A stretch of DNA of 23,228 nt, taken from CAWFFV01 sp963814985 (GTDB lineage Bacteria; Chloroflexota; Ktedonobacteria; Ktedonobacterales; Ktedonobacteraceae). The notes below the pieces were generated by a model, which saw nothing but the letters and a program-made list of their open reading frames with translations, was not told the DNA's origin and ran no database searches. The stretch lies in the NCBI GenBank assembly GCA_963814985.1, contig CAWFFV010000107.1, positions 1-23,228 of the forward strand, written 5' to 3'. Shown here piece by piece: positions 16,367 through 23,228 of the stretch (its first letter is position 1; every line of letters begins with the position of its first letter). Made by a program: the position numbers and the translations under genes.

Positions 16367-17758
16367 ATGGTTGCAGATCTGGCAATCTATACCGTGGTAC
16401 ATCAACCGCGCCGCTTAAAATTGCCGGCACAGCCGATCCCACGTGGAGCCTCGGTTGAAGATATTACTCACTGTCTGTTTGATGAACGTATGAATGAGCA
16501 CTACTTTAGAAAAGTAGCGCAGTATAGTTATTATCCAGCTGCACGCATGTTTTTAGATCTGGTGCGGCAAGGGATGCAACTTTCGATCGGTTTCTCTCTC
16601 TCTTTTCTCCGTCAGGCCGCTGCCTGGGATACGGATTTGCTGGATCTCTTTCGTGAACTGGTGGCTGAGAAGAATGTAGAGCTTATCGGTGTCGAACCCT
16701 ATCATAGTTTCCTTTTTCTTCTTGACCTACCAGCCTTTATTTTGCGTATGCAGAAAATGGCGAACGAATTAGAGCGTCTTTTTGGGAAGCGTCCGGTCGT
16801 AACGGATACCACTGAGATGTGTATGTCTGCGACCCTTTATGATGCATTGGATACGGCGGGGTTTCGTGGTATCGTCATGGATGGGCGTCCCTGGGTGATG
16901 GATTGGCGCGAGAGTACTCATCTCTACTATTATCGCGAAGATACCCCTTATGCTCTTCCAATTAAAGCAGGGACTCGCACGAGACGAACAGGACGTAAAC
17001 CGATTACTGAACTGGGGCATAACAACAGTCCCTATTTGCTCACCCGGCATATGCCATTGAGTGATGACGTTGGCTATCGTTTCTCCAATCAGGGCTGGTC
17101 GGGTTACCCGCTCTATGCAGACACCTACGCCAATTGGGTTGCTGACACCTGGGGCGATCTGTTATTTCTCGGTTGGGATTTCGAGACCTTTGGTGAACAC
17201 CACCGTCAGGACAGTGGTATTTTTGAGTTTATGCATGCTCTTCCCGGCGAGCTTACCCGTCGTGGAGTAAGTACTTATACGGCCAGTGCCATTATCGAAC
17301 GCCATCGTGCACAAGCTCACAATCTGCCACTCCCAGTGTTCCCAACGACATGGGCTGGTAGTGGTGGTATGGAGTTTTTCCTGGGCAATAGCGCACAGCA
17401 AACGATCCTGCAACTGATGGGTCACGTCTATGGCATGGCAAAGCTCACCGAACATCCTGATTTAATCGACCTTGCCATGTGGCTCTCGCAATCCGATAAC
17501 CTGCACCTGATCCAATGGTATGGGCGAAGCGGCCCTGAGGCTGAGGTTTCTGCCTATTTTACACCAAAGGAGTGGTGGGAACTGGGAGCCAATGGAGTTA
17601 TTCACGAACAGCAGCAAGTCTATTTAAATGCATTACATGCAATGGAACCTTACTTACCTGCACGCCTGTTACGCCAGACGAAGCGCAGACAGGTAAACCG
17701 TAGGACAGCTCTACGCAAACAGGAGTTAGAGTTGAGCCAGATGGCCCGAAGAGGATAG
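16367..17758 (+). CDS. GH57-family amylase-like glycoside hydrolase
   Basis: This 463-residue enzyme probably cleaves or rearranges alpha-1,4-glucans by a retaining mechanism. GH57 regions are visible in order: HQP (12-14), GVEPYHS (108-114), a candidate nucleophile Glu150 in TTEMC, and DFETFGEHH with acid/base candidates Asp271 and Glu273. No signal peptide is present, so it acts inside the cell. Length and motif spelling (YTVVHQP) resemble the ~460-residue archaeal GH57 alpha-amylase group rather than the longer branching enzymes. The start ATG 16367 has GAGAGG about 10 nt upstream, and the gene follows the glycosyltransferase by 13 nt, so they are one operon. A Lys/Arg-rich tail (TKRRQVNRRTALRK) ends the protein. 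The stop codon runs straight into a REP-like hairpin. Confidence 0.88.
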   Translation: MVADLAIYTVVHQPRRLKLPAQPIPRGASVEDITHCLFDERMNEHYFRKVAQYSYYPAARMFLDLVRQGMQLSIGFSLSFLRQAAAWDTDLLDLFRELVAEKNVELIGVEPYHSFLFLLDLPAFILRMQKMANELERLFGKRPVVTDTTEMCMSATLYDALDTAGFRGIVMDGRPWVMDWRESTHLYYYREDTPYALPIKAGTRTRRTGRKPITELGHNNSPYLLTRHMPLSDDVGYRFSNQGWSGYPLYADTYANWVADTWGDLLFLGWDFETFGEHHRQDSGIFEFMHALPGELTRRGVSTYTASAIIERHRAQAHNLPLPVFPTTWAGSGGMEFFLGNSAQQTILQLMGHVYGMAKLTEHPDLIDLAMWLSQSDNLHLIQWYGRSGPEAEVSAYFTPKEWWELGANGVIHEQQQVYLNALHAMEPYLPARLLRQTKRRQVNRRTALRKQELELSQMARRG

Positions 17759-17760
17759 TT

Positions 17761-17860
17761 TGCCGGTGGCCTGCAAACATAATGTTGCCGGTGGTGGGGG
17801 TTGCGGCGCAACCCCCACCACCGGCAACATTATGTTTGCGAAGTGCCAAAGGCACTGAGA
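17761..17860 (+). repeat. Modular REP-like element, family B copy 3
   Basis: Left motif CCGGTGGCCTGC, then a perfect 31-bp hairpin (17773-17803 with 17809-17839, loop CGGCG), overlapping the right REP part (17835-17860: TTTGCGAAG, stem AGTGCC/GGCACT, loop AAA, GAGA). Against copy 1, the REP stem changes C to T on one side and G to A on the other, keeping pairing. The inner hairpin also differs only by paired changes. It begins 2 nt after the GH57 stop codon and may terminate the operon. Confidence 0.8.
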
Positions 17861-17948
17861 AAGTAAAAAAGGATTTGCCACAAGAAATACCTCATGGTTA
17901 AGATAGCAAAACACTTCTATTACTTTTCACCCCTTTATCCGCAAAAAG

Positions 17949-17985
17949 TTGACTCATCCTGGTCTATTTAGATAGACTCTATAAT
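17949..17985 (+). promoter_or_regulatory. Possible promoter of the lytic transglycosylase
   Basis: TTGACT (17949-17954) pairs with TAGACT (17973-17978) at 18-nt spacing; a perfect TATAAT lies just after at 17980-17985 but is too far from that -35. Which is used is unclear. The rest of 17861-18015 shows nothing else. Confidence 0.35.
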
Positions 17986-18015
17986 AATATAGTAGATTTA
18001 GTGACGAGGTAGGCC

Positions 18016-18993
18016 ATGCCACATTCCAACTATCTTCCGCCTTTCCCGGATGATGACGCAAAATGGACAGAGAACCGTTTTCCGGATGCTGCCCCTTTTT
18101 CTTCACCGTTTGCTCCTTCCGCACCGGCGAATGCCTTCTTCGAGCCGCGTCAGGCTAACAAATCTGAGCAGTTTACGCCAATTCCACAAAATAAGCGGGC
18201 GTTGTCAACAGAACCTCTCTCAAATATTGCCGGACCCATTCACGATATAGCGACCACTCAATCACTGGTTTCCGCTTTGCAGTCTACGATGACCACAAAA
18301 CAGACACAGAAGCGTCCCGTGGTCATTCCTGGTGCAAAGAAACGCGAACAGACAATGAGCAGGTCAAAAACCCCGGCACAGCGTATGCGTCTTCGTATGC
18401 GCTACGGCATTGTGCTTGGTATTCTTCTACTGGTCCTGGTGACCACGTTGCTGTCGCTGGCTCCCCTGGGTGGTGGACAGGGTAGCTTCTCACTCTTCAC
18501 TAGCGTTATGGAATGGGTGGGTGTACAACAACAAAATCAGAACATTGCTGGACATATGACCGGCAATCCAGTCGTAAATGCTGCCCTGTCTAACCTTGAT
18601 TTGCCGAGGAGCCAATATGTTGGAATTGCCCGACAAGATGCCGTAGATGCCGGCATCTCACCAGACTATTTTGTCCGGCAGATCTACCAGGAGAGCAGCT
18701 TCAATCCGAACGCAGTTTCACCGGCGGGAGCGGTCGGGATTGCCCAGTTCTTACCCAGTACGGCTGCTGGACTGGGAATTAATCCCTGGGATCCGATCTC
18801 TGCGCTCAAAGGTGCTGCACGTCTGATGGCGAACTCTGCACGCATATATGGTGGAGACTATGCCAAAGCTCTTGCAGCTTATAATGCAGGGAGTGGAACA
18901 GTAAACTACGCAGTCCAGGTTGGTGGAGCCAACTGGCTGAATTATCTGCCAGCTGAGACAAGAAACTATATCCGCATAATTATGGGAATTTAA
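18016..18993 (+). CDS. Membrane-anchored lytic transglycosylase (SLT domain)
   Basis: This 325-residue enzyme should cleave peptidoglycan glycan strands at the outer face of the membrane, forming anhydromuropeptides. The first ~125 residues are Pro/Ser/Gln-rich, probably disordered and cytoplasmic, ending in a basic stretch (RMRLRMR). One transmembrane helix follows at about 130-150. The SLT/GH23-type domain (about 205-325) shows catalytic Glu226 in QESSFNP, GIAQFLPSTA and AYNAG. The long cytoplasmic tail is unusual for a lytic transglycosylase and could link it to a cytoplasmic partner. ATG 18016 follows GAGGTAGG by about 5 nt. A strong terminator follows the stop. It is a single-gene unit. 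Confidence 0.92.
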   Translation: MPHSNYLPPFPDDDAKWTENRFPDAAPFSSPFAPSAPANAFFEPRQANKSEQFTPIPQNKRALSTEPLSNIAGPIHDIATTQSLVSALQSTMTTKQTQKRPVVIPGAKKREQTMSRSKTPAQRMRLRMRYGIVLGILLLVLVTTLLSLAPLGGGQGSFSLFTSVMEWVGVQQQNQNIAGHMTGNPVVNAALSNLDLPRSQYVGIARQDAVDAGISPDYFVRQIYQESSFNPNAVSPAGAVGIAQFLPSTAAGLGINPWDPISALKGAARLMANSARIYGGDYAKALAAYNAGSGTVNYAVQVGGANWLNYLPAETRNYIRIIMGI

Positions 18994-19002
18994 CGAAAAA
19001 AT

Positions 19003-19052
19003 AAACTAGCAAGAAGCCACGCCCGGTATCTAGCGTGGCTTCTTGCTAGTTT
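19003..19052. terminator. Strong bidirectional terminator behind the transglycosylase
   Basis: 19003-19022 and 19033-19052 form a perfect 20-bp stem (AAACTAGCAAGAAGCCACGC and its complement) with a 10-nt loop. The plus strand continues TTTCTC; the minus strand continues into ATTTTTTCG, so it would also stop transcription from the right. Confidence 0.85.
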
Positions 19053-19094
19053 CTCATTGACTGAAGAGGTTCAAAAATTTTGTCCAGGTCACAA

Positions 19095-19226
19095 ATGGCA
19101 GAAGTATGGGAACTTTTCTCTCGGGAGGGACGTCTTGATGGTAAAGGTTCTACGTCCCACAGGGAGAAGAGGCACCCCGAGGTATCGCGTCCTCCTGGGC
19201 TGGCCATCATCGGTAAACTGAATTGA
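19095..19226 (+). pseudogene. Possible small remnant, 43-codon frame
   Basis: The 19053-19317 interval has no clear gene. A 43-codon frame begins MAEVWELFSREGRLDGKG with AGGTC about 6 nt upstream. The opening reminds me of Nudix hydrolases of the EIWDLYDxxxxxxGK type, but the frame ends before any Nudix box and I see no continuation in other frames. It could be a decayed fragment or chance. The rest of the interval shows nothing except the AAGGAG of the next gene. Confidence 0.2.
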
Positions 19227-19317
19227 TGGACACGATATCTCTCTTGTTTCAAGGATGAGAGAGCCATATTGGATAGTGTATGCTGTTCGTGAAGGCTAGT
19301 AAAAAGGAGATCATGTA

Positions 19318-19833
19318 ATGAATACTGCTTTTTTCCTACGGCGACGATTGCTCTTGTACTCTGCTCTACTTACTCTCGCACTGGTTTTTGTACTTACGGC
19401 TTGTGGTTCAAACACAAATACAGGTGCAACAGGTTCTTCCAGTCCATCATCTACCTCAACTCCTGTGGGGATTTACGATACTGCCACTGGTTGTCCCAGT
19501 AATACAGTGGTGACGACTGCACCAGCCAGAGCAAATGTAATCGTAGTGCCTGCTCAGGTCAATACAACGATTACTGCACACAATGGCGATGTGATTGAGA
19601 TCCGTTTACCCTTTGGTCACAGGTGGAACGGACCAGGCGTTTCTCAAGGTGTGCTGGAACTTCAGATGCCCTACGGCTATGCTTCGCAAAGCGATGGTGC
19701 CTGTATATGGCGTTTTGTTGCCAAAGGTATTGGTACAACCAAACTGAATTTCTCCAATCAGGCTCTCTGTAAAAAGGGGCAGATGTGCCCAATGTATATT
19801 GCTCTGTTTCCCTTCACTATTGAGGTAAAATAG
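19318..19833 (+). CDS. Small lipoprotein with beta-rich domain
   Basis: This is a 171-residue exported lipoprotein. Signal peptide 1-28 with RRR and a hydrophobic core ends in the lipobox LTAC, so Cys29 would be lipidated. A Ser/Thr-rich spacer (about 30-50) precedes a ~115-residue domain with alternating strands: GDVIEIRLPFGHRWNGPG, then CIWRFVAKGIGTTKLNF, and a final FPFTIEV. That order (Gly-rich W loop, AKGIGT turn, terminal strand) is reminiscent of chagasin-like I42 inhibitor folds, but the diagnostic NPTTG loop is absent, so function is unknown. Three further cysteines could form disulphides. AAGGAGA (19304-19310) lies 7 nt before ATG 19318. Just behind the stop, AGGGGA/TCCCCT (19832-19846) forms a small hairpin. 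Confidence 0.85.
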   Translation: MNTAFFLRRRLLLYSALLTLALVFVLTACGSNTNTGATGSSSPSSTSTPVGIYDTATGCPSNTVVTTAPARANVIVVPAQVNTTITAHNGDVIEIRLPFGHRWNGPGVSQGVLELQMPYGYASQSDGACIWRFVAKGIGTTKLNFSNQALCKKGQMCPMYIALFPFTIEVK

Positions 19834-19846
19834 GGGAAAATCCCCT

Positions 19847-20115
19847 GTAGGCATGAGTCATCCCGAATTTCTCGAACATGCGTTCTGTTCCCTTCAAGCC
19901 CCTTGAGAAGCGGGATTGCAAAGGGCAGCCGCCCTTTGCCGGGGTTGCAGGGGCGCCCTCTGCTTCTTTCTCTCTCCTCTCGCGCCGCCTGCGGCGGCGC
20001 ACAAAAGAAGAAAAAGGAGTTTTTCGGGGACACCCCGAACCCCGGCAGGGGGCAGTGCCCCCTGCACCCCATTTTTGGAACTTTTGGTCAAAAAGTTCGG
20101 GATGTCCATGCCTAC
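19847..20115. mobile_element. Family A structured element, copy 2, between convergent genes
   Basis: Imperfect inverted ends (19847-19867, GTAGGCATG then CATCCCGAA, with 20096-20115) enclose three perfect hairpins: GCAAAGGGC/GCCCTTTGC (19918-19939), GCGCCGCC/GGCGGCGC (19982-20000) and GCAGGGGGC/GCCCCCTGC (20045-20065). Compared with copy 1 it lies in the opposite orientation. It shares GGGGACACCCCGAACCCCGG, the CTTCTTT/AAAGAAG tracts and the terminal CATCCCGAA, while the three hairpin stems have changed sequence but stayed paired. It fills the gap between two convergent lipoprotein genes and its right end includes the stop codon of the minus-strand gene. Confidence 0.75.
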
Positions 20116-21449
20116 CGTATGAAGGCATACAAATTCCCATTGTTTGCCCCAACAAACAGCCAGGAATGCAAGACTGCCGGTGAAGAGGTCATTGTACTAT
20201 GTACATCCGCATATTGTAACAGGTGCCCCGTTTGAGCATCGATGACCTCAACGCCTCCATCACCAGAACCAAAGCTGTCACCTATGTCGATATAAAGCGT
20301 CTGGCCAACGATAGAAGGCGAAGCATAAACGATCATAGGAATAGCATGCTGCCAGCGTGGAGCACCGGTCTGAGCATCCAGTGCCCAACTTACGGATCGC
20401 CTGATAAACACACCCACAGCATAGAGCGTCCCATTTGCAAATATGGGTGAGCTAAAGACATGGTCTCCCACACCCGTATGCCACAAAACTTTTCCATTTG
20501 AGGCATCCAGGCTATAAATAAAGCCATCTTTGCCACCAACGGCAACGCGCAACTGACCTTTTTGATCATGATAGAGCAGTGGTCCAGCGCCAACATCCGT
20601 GTCTGAAACATCACGTGTTACAGAACGCCAATGCCAGATGCGCTGTCCATTATGCAAATTCAGTGCCAGTACACCATCATCCGGGTCACCCGTTCCCACA
20701 TAGACGATCCCTCGTGCCACATCGATAGCAGGCGAACTCCATATCCCTGCTCCTCGCACATCATTCCCCTGTGTCGAAGCACGCCAGCGCAGTTGGCCCG
20801 TTGCTGCATCAAAGGCAAGGAGTTCTCCAGAGATTTCTGGCTGTCCGTTGAGCGCTGAGGCAATACCGATGACAACCAGCCCATTAGCAACGGCTGGTGA
20901 CGACCAGAATTTTGCTCCTGGTATCCCTAGTTGAGTTTGCCAGCGTACACTCCCTGTTTTAGCATCGATAGCATAGAGTGTGCCATCAACGGCAGCAACA
21001 TAGAGCACACCATTTTGTATAGAAGGCGAACTGTAAACAGGGGAACTGACCTGGATGTGCCATCGGGGTTTACCGGTACGAATGTCAAGTGCGGCAAGGG
21101 TATTATTGCTCGTAGAGGCCGTGTAGACAATCCCATTCTGGACGATGGGAGAGGAGAAGACGGGACCTCCAATGCAATATGACCAGGCAAGAGTAAGTTT
21201 GCTCTTGTTATCTGTGGTAAGAGAGCCATCTCTGTTCAGATTGCCACGAAACATGGGCCATTCGCCCTGTACAGCGGGAACTGAGGTAGCTGGTAAGCTG
21301 GTGTGTGTCTGGTCTGTGGGAGTACATCCCTCTGGCGTCTGCGTTCTGGTTGGCGCTGGCGTAGTAGTAGTTCGAGAGCAGGCCGTCAAGATCAGCATGC
21401 AGAGACACACCGTAGTAAATAGCATGTGTTGATATGGAACGTGCTTCAT
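20112..21449 (-). CDS. PQQ-type beta-propeller repeat lipoprotein
   Basis: This is a 445-residue exported lipoprotein. The signal peptide ends in LTAC, lipidated at Cys24. About seven PQQ-like propeller blades follow, each a variation of SSPxVxNGxVYxxxxDGxLYALDAxTGxxRW, for example VFSSPIVQNGIVYTAS and SSPSIQNGVLYVAAVDG. The family includes BamB-like scaffolds and quinoprotein dehydrogenases, but no dehydrogenase catalytic residues or haem motif are evident, so a binding or scaffolding role is more likely. No Shine-Dalgarno is visible at ATG 21449; a TGCTACAAT extended -10 lies 7 nt upstream, which suggests a leaderless mRNA. The 3' end abuts the family A repeat. Confidence 0.88.
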   Translation of the reverse strand: MKHVPYQHMLFTTVCLCMLILTACSRTTTTPAPTRTQTPEGCTPTDQTHTSLPATSVPAVQGEWPMFRGNLNRDGSLTTDNKSKLTLAWSYCIGGPVFSSPIVQNGIVYTASTSNNTLAALDIRTGKPRWHIQVSSPVYSSPSIQNGVLYVAAVDGTLYAIDAKTGSVRWQTQLGIPGAKFWSSPAVANGLVVIGIASALNGQPEISGELLAFDAATGQLRWRASTQGNDVRGAGIWSSPAIDVARGIVYVGTGDPDDGVLALNLHNGQRIWHWRSVTRDVSDTDVGAGPLLYHDQKGQLRVAVGGKDGFIYSLDASNGKVLWHTGVGDHVFSSPIFANGTLYAVGVFIRRSVSWALDAQTGAPRWQHAIPMIVYASPSIVGQTLYIDIGDSFGSGDGGVEVIDAQTGHLLQYADVHSTMTSSPAVLHSWLFVGANNGNLYAFIR

Positions 21450-21456
21450 GTCTGGT

Positions 21457-21465
21457 ATTGTAGCA
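21457..21465 (-). promoter_or_regulatory. Extended -10 element of the propeller gene
   Basis: On the minus strand TGCTACAAT (21465 down to 21457) ends 7 nt before the start codon, placing the transcript start at or next to the ATG. No -35 is visible, which an extended -10 can tolerate. Confidence 0.4.
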
Positions 21466-21540
21466 TAGGTAATAGAACTTCTGTCTACTCTCCGGGGACT
21501 ATTGGGAGAATGGCAATAAGCATATGAGGTCCCAAAATTT

Positions 21541-21568
21541 TTGTGATGCTCAATACGTAAGATATAAT
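21541..21568 (+). promoter_or_regulatory. Putative promoter of the luciferase-like gene
   Basis: TTGTGA (21541-21546), 16 nt, then a perfect TATAAT (21563-21568). The leader to ATG 21617 is about 40 nt and contains the ribosome-binding site GGAAGGATAGG. Confidence 0.45.
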
Positions 21569-21616
21569 GACAACAATACCACTACCAGTGTCATCGATGG
21601 AAGGATAGGTCAACGT

Positions 21617-22698
21617 ATGGAGCAAGAGAACGGGCCTGGCACAATTGCCGATGCAAACAAGAAAGCATATCGCCATCGTATTGGCTTTATGGCCAATTCA
21701 CCAAATTTTCCTGGTGAATGGGATAAGGTGATCGAAAAGGTCAAGATTGCCGATGAGTTGGGCTTTGACTCGATCTGGCTGGGCAAGTCATGGGGCTATG
21801 AACTCTTTACCTCCATGGCTGACCTGGTACATGCTACTAAGCATATTAAAATTGGGGCTGGCATTGCTAATGTTTATTCGCGTACCCCTGGTCTGCTTGC
21901 CAGCACTGCCGCAACTCTTGATGAGCGTTCAGGTGGACAAATAATGCTTGGTCTGGGTGATCGGGTGCTAATGTTGTTGAGCACTGGCATGGTGTTCCTT
22001 TTCAAAAACCTGTCAGGCGTACACGTGAGTATGTTGAAATCATTCGCATGATCCTGCGAGGCGAGAAACTGGTTTACCACGGTGAATTCTTCAACTTAGA
22101 ACGCGGCTTTAAACTGCGTTTCACTCCGCTTCGTGCCGATCTGCCTATCTACATTGCCGCTATGGGACCCAGGAACGTCATGCAAGCAGGGGAGATTGCC
22201 GATGGTGTGTTACCAATCTACTGGCCTGCACATAAATGGGGCGAGATGCGTAAGCAGCTTGATGAGGGAGCACAGATCGCTGGACGCCCATCCCATAGTG
22301 CCGCAATTGCGCCCTATATCACAAACATTATTCTGCCGGAAAGCGCCAATGAGCAGGATATCATGGCAGCCCGATTCTTTGCAGCATCGCCTCTAGCTTA
22401 CTATATTGGTAAAATGGGCGTCTATTATGCGCAGATGCTAACACGTCATGGTTTTGGGGAGGATGTTCAGGCTGTGATCGAAGGCTGGAAAGGTGGAATG
22501 AAGACAGCAATCGATGCTATCAGCCCACGCCTGCTCGATGCTGTCAGCATCATTGGAACTCCCAAAGAAGTTGTTACCAAACTTGATCAATGGGCCGAGT
22601 CAGGCGTTGATGAGCCACTGTTGACAATGCCCACCGGGTCAGTGGATGAAACGGCCTCACTGTTATCTGCACTTAAGGATGCACTATCAAAATCTTAA
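21617..22698 (+). pseudogene. Luciferase-like (LLM) flavin/F420-type oxidoreductase, frameshifted
   Basis: The two frames together give a ~360-residue LLM-family TIM-barrel oxidoreductase: GEWDKVIEKVKIADELGFDSIWLGKSWGYE, IKIGAGIANVYSRTP, TLDERSGGQIMLGLG, then in the shifted frame SGANVVEHWHGVPFQKP, REYVEIIRMILRGEKL, LPIYIAAMGPRNVMQAGEIADG and a C-terminal IGTPKEVVTKLDQWAESGVDE. One base is missing near 21957-21962 (GGTGATCG); one added base would restore a loop reading LGxSGAN, as expected for the family. Without correction the first frame ends at 22051 after unrelated residues. Both halves are otherwise well preserved. ATG 21617 is chosen for the GGAAGGATAGG about 7 nt upstream. The cofactor (FMN or F420) and substrate cannot be told. 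Confidence 0.85.
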
Positions 22699-22730
22699 AT
22701 TACAAAATATTGAAGGTGTAACTACATATA

Positions 22731-23068
22731 TGGATATTCAGGATTTTCAAACCTATCAACAAGAAAATCACGAAAAACATGGGGAGAAATCTCAATGGAC
22801 AGCCCCATCGTTTACCCAACGCTCGGTTTAGTAAACGAAGCTGGTGAAGTTGCGGGAAAAATCAAAAAAATCTTTCGCGACAAAGGTGGCAGGATCTCAA
22901 AGAGATAGCGAAGCCCTGAAATACGAACTGGGTGATGTCCTCTGGTATCTGACCCAGATCTGTACGGAACTGGATCTCACGCTGGAAGAAGTGGCAACGA
23001 CGAACGTAGAAAAGCTTTTTTCGCGGCTTGCACGTGGGAAAATTCATGGCGACGGTGATAACAGGTAA
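22731..23068 (+). pseudogene. MazG-type nucleotide pyrophosphohydrolase, two frameshifts
   Basis: Three successive frames add up to one ~110-residue MazG-like NTP pyrophosphohydrolase, an all-alpha house-cleaning enzyme. Frame one (22731 to about 22794): MDIQDFQTYQQENHEKHG. Frame two (about 22795-22903): SPIVYPTLGLVNEAGEVAGK and IKKIFRDKGGRIS, containing the metal-binding ExxE (EAGE). Frame three (about 22900-23068): EALKYELGDVLWYLTQICTE, with the second ExxxD motif (ELGD), then KLFSRLARGKIHGDGDNR. Each join needs removal of one extra base, near 22785-22797 and near 22894-22904. All conserved residues survive, so the gene is either newly broken or affected by consensus errors. It follows the oxidoreductase by 32 nt and may be its operon partner. 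Confidence 0.8.
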
Positions 23069-23228
23069 CACATAACACAACATTCCTTCGAGGTCGTTTC
23101 TGCTAACTGGCTACGGAAGTACACCGTCTTCGCCTGGCAAGCACCTTAGCTCATGTCGATGCATTCAGCAGATCACTGCGCTTGTGGATTGGTCACATTT
23201 TGATGAAGTTCTTCCTGAACTCTAAGGA
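23069..23228. other. Window edge, nothing assignable
   Basis: An uninterrupted plus-strand frame runs from about 23107 to the end (LATEVHRLRLASTLAHVDAF), but with no start or recognisable motif. It could be the beginning of a gene beyond the window or chance. Confidence 0.2.

Noticed and set aside
19046..19267. 73-codon minus-strand frame between transglycosylase and lipoprotein
   Set aside because: No ribosome-binding site, unconvincing composition, and its end overlaps the terminator stem.
19758..20235. Open frames of 68-112 codons across the 19.85-20.1 kb repeat
   Set aside because: Same cause as the other family A copy; they mirror each other on opposite strands and run into the propeller gene.
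21957..22908. Programmed frameshifting or stop-codon recoding (including Sec) to explain the broken genes
   Set aside because: The sites need single-base indels in different phases, there is no slippery heptamer with a following hairpin, and the intervening stops are not in-frame TGA codons in an unbroken frame.

Overview
The window reads as a bacterial chromosome segment of moderate GC. It is probably from a Ktedonobacteria-type Chloroflexota. I infer this from the gene mix: a SelB factor, a PASTA Ser/Thr kinase with a Pro/Thr tail, Tat-exported family I.5 lipases, an archaeal-style GT4/GH57 glucan pair, and long structured intergenic repeats. No 16S or other firm taxonomic marker is present, so this is inference.

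Layout. 28-1515 (-): aldehyde dehydrogenase. 1670-4720: tandem duplication of a Tat-exported lipase with its own promoter, leader and terminator; the second copy carries a frameshift just before the catalytic Asp. 4941-5234 (-): DUF4177-like protein. 5250-5845: no solid gene, but a 36-bp perfect hairpin and a REP-like sequence. 5846-9579 (-): soluble histidine kinase, 70-aa unknown protein, FmdB-type zinc ribbon, UvrC. 9883-11898 (+): SelB. 12254-14137 (+): PASTA kinase. 14138-14961: nested repeat cluster. 14962-17758 (+): glucan-synthase-like glycosyltransferase and GH57 amylase-like enzyme, an evident operon. 17761-17860: third REP/hairpin element. 18016-18993 (+): membrane-anchored lytic transglycosylase. 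19318-19833 (+) and 20112-21449 (-): two convergent lipoproteins with a large structured repeat exactly between them. 21617-23068 (+): a luciferase-like oxidoreductase and a MazG-type pyrophosphohydrolase, both broken by single-base frameshifts.

The most unusual content is non-coding. Two interlinked repeat families lie directly behind stop codons. Family B is modular: a GGTGGC-containing left hairpin, a variable payload, then a right-end REP hairpin whose stem bases covary among three copies. Family A is a ~250-270 bp element with inverted termini enclosing three hairpins; the hairpins keep their positions while changing sequence. One A copy has jumped into a B copy at a TA dinucleotide. No transposase is present, so both look like non-autonomous, possibly RNA- or single-strand-structured elements.

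How the genes work together: the GT4/GH57 pair probably handles an intracellular alpha-glucan. UvrC (DNA repair), SelB (selenocysteine decoding) and the kinase are independent housekeeping or regulatory units. Four single-base indels in three genes mean either recent decay or consensus errors, with three of the four in the last 1.5 kb.
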